Below are positions 1 through 9,800 of a DNA stretch of 64,000 nt, piece after piece. Under the pieces are notes generated by a model, which did no database searches, was not told where the DNA came from, and worked only from the letters and a program-made list of their open reading frames with translations. The DNA is from Diplonema papillatum (Eukaryota > Euglenozoa > Diplonemea > Diplonemida > Diplonemidae). Where the stretch lies: NCBI GenBank assembly GCA_030068145.1, contig JAPJBO010000482.1, positions 62,001 to 126,000 of the forward strand, read 5' to 3'. The stretch's first letter is position 1. The number at the start of each line of letters is the position of its first letter. The position numbers and the translations under genes are program-made.

Positions 1-220
1 GGGCGCTGCCCCCCAGACCCCCCTCTCTTACAAATTAGCTTAACCATTTCGTCTGATTCTTGTTCCAACACTGAGGTTGGGTGGGTTAGCCTGGGCTGGC
101 CTGGTAGTGCTTGCCTCTTGACTACCAATTCTAATTATTTTTGGATCCACCACGGGACCCCGAGGGCGAAAAGGACTTTTCTGCAGAGGAGGAAAAGCTA
201 TATAAATCCCTGCCCCTGAG
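1..220. repeat. Long direct repeat, copy 1
   Basis: About 220 bases that recur at 1293-1507 with only scattered differences. Both copies open with a C-rich stretch, pass through an AATTCTAATTA segment and end with a TATA-like GCTATATAAA followed by CCCTG. The AATTCTAATTA segment is the apparent seed of the 43-base array between the two copies. The pair may be two units of a larger satellite or the ends of a non-coding element. No protein-coding capacity lies between them. Confidence 0.8.
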
Positions 221-490
221 CAGTGATTTATATATGGGTCTGGGGCTCGGGGCCACCCCGAGCGCGAAAAAAAAAAAAATTGAATTAATTTTGGGCTGGG
301 GTTGGGGTAGGGCCGGGCACTACCAACCGGGATCAGCGGGGGTGAGCCACAGGGGAGGGACGAAGCCATGGCGAAGCCATGGCGAAAGCCATGACGGAGC
401 CATGGCGAAGCCATGGGGGCAGGAAGAGTAAAAAGGAGGCGGGGAAAGAGGAGGCAGGAGGGGAGGGCCAAAGGGGGTGGTGGGAGGCGA
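221..490. other. Spacer with A-run and CCATGGCGAAG repeats
   Basis: Non-coding spacer. It holds a run of about 13 A near 267 and a short degenerate tandem of CCATGGCGAAG between about 365 and 415. The reading frames across it are low-complexity and resemble nothing. Confidence 0.6.
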
Positions 491-1255
491 GACGTTGACT
501 ACCAAGTCTAACTAAATTTGGATCCAAAATTGAACGTTGACTACCAATTCTAATTAAATTTGGGATCGGAAATTGGACGTTGACTACCAATTCTAATTAA
601 ATTTGGATTCAAAATTGGACGTTGACTACCAATTCTAATTAAATCTGGATCCAAAATTGAACGTTGACTACCAATTCTAATTAAATTTGGGATCAAAATT
701 GGACGTTGACTACCAATTCTAATTAAATCTGGATCCAAAATTGAACGTTGACTACCAATTCTAATTAAATTTGGATTCAAAATTGAACGTTGACTACCAA
801 TTCTAATTAAATCTGGATCCAAAATTGAACGTTGACTACCAATTCTAATTAAATTTGGGATCGGAAATTGGACGTTGACTACCAATTCTAATTAAATTTG
901 GGATCGGAAATTGGACGTTGACTACCAATTCTAATTAAATTTGGGATCGGAAATTGGACGTTGACTACCAATTCTAATTAAATTTGGATCCAAAATTGAA
1001 CGTTGACTACCAATTCTAATTAAATTTGGGATCGGAAATTGGACGTTGACTACCAATTCTAATTAAATTTGGGATCGGAAATTGGACGTTGACTACCAAT
1101 TCTAATTAAATCTGGATCCAAAATTGAACGTTGACTACCTATTCTAATTAAATTTGGAATTCGAAATTGGACGTTGACTACCAGTTCTAATTACATTTGG
1201 GGTTCGGCATCAGACGTTGACTACCGGTTCTAATTGAATTTGGAATCAATACTGG
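491..1255. repeat. Minisatellite, 42-43-base unit, about 17 copies
   Basis: Head-to-tail units beginning ACGTTGACTACCAATTCTAA and ending in GGATCGGAAATTGG or GGATCCAAAATTGA. The two unit variants alternate irregularly, and divergence rises towards the right end. The unit is AT-rich and is related to the segment at about 118-145 inside the flanking direct repeat, so it probably expanded from that repeat. Confidence 0.92.
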
Positions 1256-1292
1256 TGCGGAAATTCTTCGCTGTATCGTACCGTGCGCTGGG

Positions 1293-1507
1293 GGGCGCTG
1301 CCCCCCAGACCCCCCCTCTCTTACAAATTAGCTTAACCATTTTGTCTGATTCTTATTACCAACACTGAGGTTGGGTTGTGTTGGGCTGGGCTGGCATGGT
1401 AGTGTTTGACTACCAATTCTAATTAATTTTGGATCCCACGCAGGACCCCGAGGGCGAAAAGGACTTTTCTACAGAGGAGGAAAAGCTATATAAACCCCTG
1501 CCCTGAG
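1293..1507. repeat. Long direct repeat, copy 2
   Basis: Second copy of the repeat at 1-220, in the same orientation, again ending with the TATA-like GCTATATAAA motif. It is followed at once by an A-run of over 20 bases. Confidence 0.8.
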
Positions 1508-1936
1508 TGAAAAAAAAAAAAAAAAAAAAAAAATGCCCCCCGACGGAAAAACGGACAGTCCCACACTCACAAGTTTGGTCCGGCTTGTGGACGTGCGTCA
1601 TGCATTTCCCCCCTCAGTTACCAAAAAAAAAAAAAAAAAAAAAAAAAAACAACACGCGGTGGTGCAAGCGAAGACAAATCAAAAAAAAGAAATGTATGCA
1701 AATCGGGGCCTGAGAGATTCTTTTTGAGTTCTCGATTTTTCCCTTGCCGCCAGATCCAGTGCCGGTGTGGTGTTGCAGAGTGGCAGTTCATTGTAGTGTA
1801 CAAACCATCCCGGCTGGGGACGGATCCCAACTCTTTTTGTGGTACAAGACACTGTTATTAGGCGACATAGTGATCTGTTAAGACTGTACAGGGCTTCTCG
1901 TTCACACAACTGCTCCCCGTCGCCGGACCTGATCTA
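1508..1936. other. Intergenic DNA with two long A-runs
   Basis: Contains A-runs at about 1510-1532 and 1622-1649. Nothing else recognisable was seen; frames are interrupted and composition is unlike the coding exons of this window. Confidence 0.6.
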
Positions 1937-2061
1937 AAGGGGGGTCGAATAATAAAAAAAGTTCCGGGTAGCCGCACAGTAGCAGGATCAAGTAGTGGTA
2001 GTGTTTTTTAGACAACCAGACGTGTGTCAAATAACTGTTATTATTCGACCCCCCCCCCCCC
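1937..2061. mobile_element. MITE-like element with GGGGTCGAATAATA terminal inverted repeats
   Basis: The left end GGGGGGTCGAATAATAA is the exact reverse complement of the right end TTATTATTCGACCCCCC. The interior of about 90 bases (core GTTCCGGGTAG to GACAACCAGACG) recurs at 29791-29927. There is no coding sequence, so this would be a non-autonomous element. A clear target-site duplication was not found, partly because the C-run at the right end blurs the boundary. Confidence 0.65.
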
Positions 2062-2387
2062 ATTTAAACCACCCCCAGCAAATACTGCAGCCAGGCTTTC
2101 CCCTCGCTAAAAAAAGGAGAGGCGTTCCTTGCTGCTGGGTCCGAAAGAAAGAAGGACAACGAGCAGGGTTCGCGCCCGTGCTTTTATTTCCCCCTCCCCA
2201 AGTCTTCCAAACAAAGCCATTTCACCCAGTTCAATGGGCAGGCCGGGTGGTGAGTGGATAGCACAAGTGCGCCGTCTGTTCAAAAGAATGGTGACCCCCA
2301 ATAACGTTGTTCAGATAACATGATGTTTTCGGACAAGTTCTTGTTCTTCAACCCTTTTGGGACTAAGAATTCTCAACATGCATGCGC
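2062..2387. other. Intergenic DNA, nothing recognised
   Basis: Mixed-composition DNA with no supported gene, RNA or repeat copy. Confidence 0.5.
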
Positions 2388-2580
2388 GTGGGGGGCCCAA
2401 GACTAAATTCAAAGCGAGTTTCTTCTCGGTGTCGGTCGCAACACTTACACACTTGGCTAGCCGTAGTTAAAGTGTATAAGCATACCTACCACCCTCATAG
2501 TACCCGCCTCACAGCCTCAATGGTCAACCGGCGACCCTAAAACACCGAACCTCTAAACCACAATAAACGCTAAGAGTTCT
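2388..2580. repeat. Dispersed repeat family E, copy 1
   Basis: Diverged copy of a family of about 200 bases also seen near 19946, 21030, 21650, 33655 and 34280. Shared landmarks in order are GGGGGGCCCAAGACTA, GGTGTCGGTC, GGTCAACC followed by an A-rich stretch and ACCGAACCTC, then ACGCTA. The other copies sit in predicted introns. Confidence 0.6.
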
Positions 2581-2581
2581 T

Positions 2582-2625
2582 TTTTGCGGGTTGCCCTTCA
2601 ATGGATTGTGCAGGCTAAAAATCCC
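2582..2625. repeat. Fragment of dispersed repeat family B
   Basis: About 40 bases matching the GGGTTGCCCTTCAATG to TTGTGCAGGCTAAAAA segment of the longer copies at 12144-12335 and 43570-43765. Confidence 0.6.
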
Positions 2626-4050
2626 GAAGCACGTCCGAAGGAGCCTTATCCGTTTCGACGTGTGTCCTCACCTTTGGAGGCTCAGTGCACGAACACCAGC
2701 TGGGTCGATGGTGTCCAGCCTCATAAGCTGGAGTTAAACAGAGCGTATCCAGCTACATGAAAAGCAGGCGTCACCAGCCTTCCAGCTTTTTTACTCCAGC
2801 TCCAAAGGTCGGACAACCGTGCACGTAAAGCGTGCGTTCAACGAAAACTCTTTCTCCGACAGCAAATGGTCATTCCCGTATTGTGCATCCCGTGGACACA
2901 TCAGGTCATCACCGTTGATCAGTTGCTGTTTGTTCACCTCTTGCTTCTGAAGCTCTACGTGGAAAATCCGCGCGCAGGCAGGGGGATTGTCGTTGGCGCA
3001 AGAAAGTAGTGGACTGCGTCCGCGCGACCATAGGGCCCCTAAACGTGGACCCGACTGAAAAGGCGTCCCGCAACTGCCAACTGGAGACTTCATGGCACCG
3101 GCTTCTTGCAACGGGAATCCCTCACGAATCCCCCGGGGCATGCAACCCCAGCAGGGCACCCTCCACACTAAACAAAGATCCACCCCCCCCCCCCCCCCCC
3201 CCCCCCCCGAGAAGGAAGGAGCAGCACCACCAGAACCGAGAAAGAACAAAAAAAGAAGAATACTACGCACCAAACCCACCACCCTCCCCAACCCGGGCTT
3301 CCTTTTTACCCCTGCAAACCCGTGAATAGGTGCTACGGGAGTATCTGGCAACCGCTGCTTAACAGTGCTCACGTGGGCGGTGTCTTCGGACAGCACCTCG
3401 TGATGTTCGCATCACAAAACAAAGAAGACAGTGAAATGGTCGTTTCCTGGTCGGGTTTCGCTCGCGACCGTTTCCTGAACAATCCTTCACTAAATCCGCG
3501 TTTAAATAACCTGGCCTCAGTGGTGCAAGCACCACGCGCTCTTCAAACCCAAGAAACATTTTCCCCCCGGGGCGAGTCCCCCCCTCTACCACAGGGTAGC
3601 AGTGCTCTGCCTAATGAATATACTAGGCTTTTTCTCCCTTCCGTTGTCCCCTTGCGGGAGCCGGGGCGTTTGTTAATTCCTGTCCGACAGGGAGGCAGTG
3701 TTCTGCTTGAACATGGCGCCATGATTCCCCCTCCGTGGCCGTCCGCCCGGGAATGTCGGCCGAAGAATTCGCAAACGCCCCTGTTGGGAGTTGCCTCCTT
3801 TCTCTCGCCGCTAACCCACCTGTGTCCGACGCTCGGACACGCCCGCGTTCTCTGTCGACCCCGAGCGGGCCACCACTCCCGTTAAGCTGTGTCGGTTTCC
3901 TTGCTATCCTTTCCCAAGAAGAACACTGCGCCGCGGCAGGCGCGGACCGTGGGTATTGACCGCAGTCGTACTCCTTGTTGGACGCACCGCATAGAATCGG
4001 AAAGGGGGGCAGTGAAAATCATCCGGTGCAGCGGGGAGCTGAAGGGCCTT
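2626..4050. other. Intergenic DNA with poly-C tract
   Basis: No supported gene. Near 2715-2812 a partial foldback (AGCCTCATAAGCTGGAGT against ACTCCAGCT) resembles the better one at 23180-23309. A C-run of about 27 bases lies at 3182-3208. The open frame at 3322-3885 has no recognisable domain, and its codon use is unlike the exons, so it is not called. Confidence 0.5.
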
Positions 4051-4051
4051 G

Positions 4052-4780
4052 ATCCTTGATGGGACAGGCTTGATAAGTGCCACACTGTGGCTTCTTCCTA
4101 CCCATCATGGGACAGGCTTGATAAGTGCCACACTGTGGCTTCTTCCTACCCATCATGGGACAGGCTTGATAAGTGCCACACAGTGGCTTCTTCCTACCCA
4201 TCATGGGACAGGCTTGATAAGTGCCACACTGTGGCTTCTTCCTACCCATCATGGGACAGGCTTGATAAGTGCCACACTGTGGCTTCTTCCTACCCATCAT
4301 GGGACAGGCTTGAGAAGTGCCACACTGTGGCTTCTTCCTACCCATCATGGGACAGGCTTGATAAGTGCCACACTGTGGCTTCTTCCTACCCATCATGGGA
4401 CAGGCTTGAGAAGTGCCACACTGTGGCTTCTTCCTACCCATCATGGGACAGGCGTGATAAATGCCACACAGTGGCTTCTTCCTACCTATCATGGGACAGG
4501 CTTGATAAGTGCCACACTGTGGCTTCTTCCTACCCATCATGGGACAGGCTTGATAAGTGCCACACTGTGGCTTCTTCCTACCCATCATGGGACAGGCTTG
4601 ATAAGTGCCACACTGTGGCTTCTTCCTACCCATCATGGGACAGGCTTGATAAGTGCCACACTGTGGCTTCTTCCTACCCATCATGGGACAGGCTTGATAA
4701 GTGCCACACTGTGGCTTCTTCCTACCCATCATGGGACAGGCTTGATAAGTGCCACTCTGTGGCTTCTTCCTACCCAAGAC
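4052..4780. repeat. Minisatellite, 48-base unit, 15 copies
   Basis: Near-identical 48-base units of the form CATGGGACAGGCTTGATAAG followed by TGCCACACTGTGGCTTCTTC and CTACCCAT. Because 48 is a multiple of three and the unit lacks stops in several frames, it stays open on both strands and yields long artefactual frames. Variation is limited to a few positions, such as GATAAG/GAGAAG and CACTG/CACAG, so the array is young. Confidence 0.95.
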
Positions 4781-4856
4781 AACTTGCCGGCCAGGCCATA
4801 AAAAAGGTCGGTGGAAAAGTGTTTGGGAAACCGTGGTTAACGTGTTCCCAGCATGA

Positions 4857-5192
4857 ACAGGTGTACGTGTTGCTGAAATCTCAGTCGTGTGTATGTGTGC
4901 GTGTGTGTGCGCGAACGAAATTGCAACAAACTGCCATCAAGGTCAAATGAAAACCTGCATCTCCAGGTACCGGAGATGAGCGTACTGGCAGATTCCCAGG
5001 TGCACATATCAGGTGCATAGGTGTACGTGTTGCGGGCGTCTCGGTTGCGTGTAAGTGTATATGTGTACGTGTGTGAGTGCGAACGAATTTGCAACAAACC
5101 CGCAAACCCAAACTGCTATCAAAAAGGTCAAATGAAAACCTGGGGGTAGAAGCATCACCAGGTACCGGAGATGAGCGTACTGGCAGAAGCAG
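4857..5192. repeat. Tandem duplication just upstream of the first gene
   Basis: Two copies of about 150-170 bases (about 4857-5010 and 5018-5188). Each contains a GT-rich stretch, CGAACGAA(A/T)TTGCAACAAA, GGTCAAATGAAAACCTG and AGGTACCGGAGATGAGCGTA. The second copy abuts the proposed first exon at 5196. This is the 5' region of the gene copied once upstream. Confidence 0.8.
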
Positions 5193-5195
5193 ACG

Positions 5196-6804
5196 ATGAT
5201 GCCTACACGAGCGCGGCTCCTGGCGCAGCTGCTACGCCGTCGGCAGCTCGAGCATGGCGTCGTCGACGGGCGTATCGTGGCTGAGCTGGAAGGCCTTGAG
5301 CGGAGGGACCGCGACTCGCTTCGAACGCTGTGCCACGCGTACTTGATGGCCGACAGCCTCGGCAAGGCGCGCCGGCTCTGCGACCTGATGCACTTCAACT
5401 GGAACGCGGAGATCCGCACCGTGGTCGCGCACCACAACGGGCACATCGACCGGCGCCACGTGACCCGGCTGGTCAACCTCATCGCCGCCCCGACCGCCGA
5501 CGAGCTGCGCATCGCCGCGGCGGCGTCGACGACACTGCAGGAGGCCGTCGCCTTCGCTGAGCGCCACAACGCGGCGGCGGCCGGCGCTGCTGCGTCCCGC
5601 GTTTTTCCCGACCAACCCGCGCACCCGGACGTCGCGCGCAACGTGGTGGGCCTTGTCCGGAGCACTGAGGCCGTCGCCTTCGCTGAGCGCCACAACGCAG
5701 CTGCGGCGGCCGGCGCTGCGACCCGCGTTTTTTCCGACCAACCCGCGCACCCGGACGTCGCGCGCAACGTGGTGGGCCTTGTCCGGAGCACCGAGGACGC
5801 CGCCGCCGCCGTCGGCTGCGTCGGCGCCGCGCCGTTCCTGCAGAGCGTGGCCGAGGAGCACCGCCGGCTCTGGGATCCGCCGCCCACGGGGGCTGCGGAC
5901 ACGCCGCCGCCGTTCCTCTTGCTCGAACTCGTGCACAACGCGTGCCTCGCGCGGGGAGGCGAGACGGCATACGGCGAGCTTGCGGCGGTGGTGTGGTGGG
6001 CGCTGACGGCGGAGAAGTGGGTGCTGTGCGGAGCAGCGGATTGGGCGCTCGCGGAGGTCGGCCGGCGGGGGATCGACGCCGCGGGCGGCGACCCGGATAC
6101 CTGCGTGCGGGAGCTGAAGGAGATCCGGTGGGAGCGGGACAAAGGAGTCCAGGCGCGCGTCGTGAAGAAGGGGAAGCATTTCAGGCCGGAGTGGAGGTCC
6201 TGGCCCGGGGGCCGTACGATCGACTCGCTGCTGCTGTACGCCTGTGCGGTGTCGCCCCGCATGCTCGGGTTCGTGCTGGCCCGATTTCCGACGCAAGGCG
6301 CGCGGATCGTGAAAAGCGTCGCGTCCGCCCGGGAATCACTTAGCGACGCCTCGTCTGCGCTCAACCCCGCCGTCACGTCCAAAGCGCACGCGGGCAACCT
6401 CCTCGAGGCCACCCGCTGCGTCTTCCTGACCCCGGCCATGGCAACCCGTTTCGCGGCCCGCGCCCAGCCGGTGCACGTCACCCGGCAGGTCCTCGCGCAC
6501 ATCTCGCGGCACGCTGCGTTCCTGCCCTTCCCGTCTGTCGTCGACACCCTCGAGCAAATCCGCGGCGCCCCCGCCAAACCCCTCGGCACCCCGGTGCCGC
6601 CCGTACCGGACGTTTCGCGCGGTGCACAAGAAGCGGGTGTGCCGCTTCCCTCGTTTCCTTTGTGTAAACCGGTCCATCCCCATCTGACCACGTTCACACG
6701 AAAGTTGCCGGAGGCTTCCATGAGTCGCTCTGCGACCAGTTACAAAAAACAGAGCTGCACACAGGGCGGCTTTGCTGCACGCCGAGTCACAATGTTGTTT
6801 CCGA

Positions 6805-6863
<59 letters not shown>

Positions 6864-9800
6864 CTGCGCTAGCCTGCGCTAGGCAAACCACCAGGTCCTG
6901 GACGGTGGGCTAAACTGGTAGGGACAGTGTCCACCCAACCACACTGTCTGTCTCTCCTCGCCTATCGGTTGTGACCCGTCTGTTCCCCAACGTTTGTAAA
7001 TCTTTCCGGAAGATACACTATGCAGGCGAATATACTTTCTCTCAGCGGGTTTATGAGTACTAAAAGAAGTGAACTCCTTGTGCATGTCCGCAAGGGTATT
7101 GCAAGCACTAAAAGAAAAGAACGCCCTGAACACACGGGAACTGCACACATAAGCTGGTCCATCTCTATTTCCTTGAGCTGCATCGAACTGCCCGCTGTTT
7201 ATCACAGCGTCCCACAGTCCACCATATTTGTTTTCCTTGGACCTGCGCATATTTCTGGATAACAAAGGATGCGATTCTCTGCACACTTCTCTCTGTCTAC
7301 ATTACAGCCCAGTTCCCTGCACCTTCTCATCCAAGTGTGAGCTTTTCTTCCGAGGGTCTCACGCACTCCATGCACCCCTATAAGGTTGGCAGCCCATCGA
7401 AAAGCTGTAAGGAACAGGTTGTCTTCGTACTACTAAACTAAAGAATCAGAAGGAATGCATCAACCCTTTATCACATACTAGCTGGCTTTGCCAAATGTAA
7501 CCGATGCTATGATGCAAAGTCGCCAGTCAGGTTGCGAAAAAGCTATAAGCTTACACGAGTACTGTGGACCGATCTGTCTAACCCGATTTCTGTTCGAACC
7601 CCAGAGTCCAAGCTCCAGCCGCGTCGAAAATTGTGTATGCGAAGGACCCAGGGTGCTAAAAGAATAAACCAAAACCGCGCACTTATTTTTTGTAGCACTC
7701 ATGAGTCAATTCCCCCCCGAAAAAGCTCCAAGGCAGACAAAGGACACTGAGATGACCTGTAATGACCAAAAGTGACGTCACGAGAAACAGCCCGACTCGC
7801 ACTCAACCCCATACTGACCCTGTTCTGTGTGCATACTAATCCATGTGGTTCATGTACTCAAAATATCTCAATACCGACCCTGTTCTGACGTGTTCACGGC
7901 GTGGTAATCTTGTCCCAACAAGAAAATCATCCCGTAGGAAGTCGCACGCTGCCCCTCTTCGACAGGTCGTCGCAGCTCTCCGAGTTCCTGCGGACTCGCC
8001 CTCGAAGCCGGGAGCCTCGACTTCACGGCGTGCTTGTAGCGCTCATGATCCCCGAAAAAGCTCCAAGACAGACAAAGGACCCTGAAATGACCTGAAATGG
8101 CCAAAAAGTGGGTCACGAGAAACCGCCCGACTCGCACTCAACCCCATACCGACCTTGTCCCGCGTGCTAATCCATGTGGTTCATGTACTCCAAATAACTC
8201 AATACCGACCCTGTTCTGGTAATGTTGTTCCAACAAGAAAATCATCCCCCGTAGGAAGGCGCACGCTGCTCCTCTTCGACAGGTCGTCGCAGCTCTCCGA
8301 GTTCCTGCGGGGTTACTTGGCCCAAGCAGGCGGCTCGGCGGAGCTCGCGGCCGCGATCGTGCTGCGGCAGGCGCGCGCCGGGCCGACCGTCGAAGCCGAG
8401 CACGTCGGGGCGCTGCTCCGCCACTTCGCGGAGCTGCTGCCGGCCGCCACGCGGCTGCGGCTGCACGCGCTCGAGCGCAGCCTGCGGCTCTCCCGCGCCG
8501 CCGCCGCCCCGCTCGCGCGGCTCGAGCCCCCCGGGCCCCCGACCCTCCACGCGAAGAACTCGGCCAGGACCCCCGCTGCCCTCGCCTTCGAAGCCGAGCG
8601 CCTCGACTTCACGGCGTGCTTCACCGCGCGAAATCCGGCCTGGGAGTGGCTCCGCGCGTCCGCGGACGCCCTGGTGGCGCACCACCCGGGGTTGCCGGAA
8701 GGAGCCCCCCTCGGCCCCTCCGACACCGAATTCTTGACGAGAACGGCCGAAAGCGGCCAAAACCCGGGACGTCGGGCAAAGACGGCCAAAAATCCGGAAG
8801 ATTCGGCGAAAACGGCCGAAAACGGTCACTTTTTGAGAAGCGTCGCGTCGGCGCGTTGGGCGGTCTCCGCGTGGGTGCACACCGTCCAGGCGTTCCGCGC
8901 GACCGCCGGCGAGCCCACCGGGAAGGCTGCGTCCGGCTCCCGGGCGCCGCGCCGCGGGGAAGGCGGGGCCAGCCGGGGCAGCCCCGGGGACGGGGCTGCC
9001 GCCGCTACTGCTGCTACTGCTGCTACTGCTGCTACTGCTGCTACTGCTGCTACTGCTGCTACTGCTGCTACTGCTGCTACTGCTGCTACTGCTGCTACTG
9101 CTGCTACTGCTGCTACTGCTGCTACTGCTGCTACTGCTGCTACTGCTGCTACTGCTGCTACTGCTGCTACTGCTGCTACTGCTGCTACTGCTGCTACTGC
9201 TGCTACTGCTGCTACTGCTGCTACTGCTGCTACTGCTGCTACTGCTGCTACTGCTGCTGCTGCTGCTGCTACTGCTACTACTGCTGCTGCTGCTGCTGGG
9301 TGGACCGTGCGGCTGTCGTCCAATGCGGTGGCGACGCTGCTCGCCGAATTCCGGCGCAGCGACGGCGAAGGGCGGCCGGGGGCCGAAGCAGCCCCCGCCG
9401 AGCAAGTCCGGGGGACCGAGCCCGGACCCGACCACGGGTGCGGGCTCCCGGCGCTGCCCAGCTTCTCGCTGTGCGCGACGCAGGAGCAGCTGCTGCGGAT
9501 CGGAGGCGCGGTGTTCCCGCACCTGGCGGGCCCTGCCCCCAGGGGCGACGGGGGCGTCGTCCTGTTCCTGCGGGCGGCCGCGGGGGACATGCGGCATCGC
9601 GAGGGGCTCCTGCTCGGGCCGGCGTTCGTGCGCGAGAGCGGCGTCACCGGGTTCGTCGCGAGGCTCGCCTGGCTGCCCGCGGCGCACGCCTCGGTGCACT
9701 TTGAGGCCCTTGGCTTCTGCCGGCGGGCCCTCGGCCTCTACTTCGCCGCGAAGCGTCACCCCGCCGGCGCGCCCGGCCGGGGCGACGGGGCGCTCCTCGC

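Noticed and set aside
1-1507. Direct repeats with TATA-like motif as an LTR pair
   Set aside because: No coding sequence, primer-binding site or purine tract between them; a satellite origin is simpler.
3322-3885. 187-codon frame upstream of the 48-base array
   Set aside because: No domain, mixed codon use and no splice-compatible neighbour.
4019-4950. Open frames of about 250-287 codons on both strands across the 48-base array
   Set aside because: They follow from a stop-free unit length divisible by three and show no domain or codon bias.
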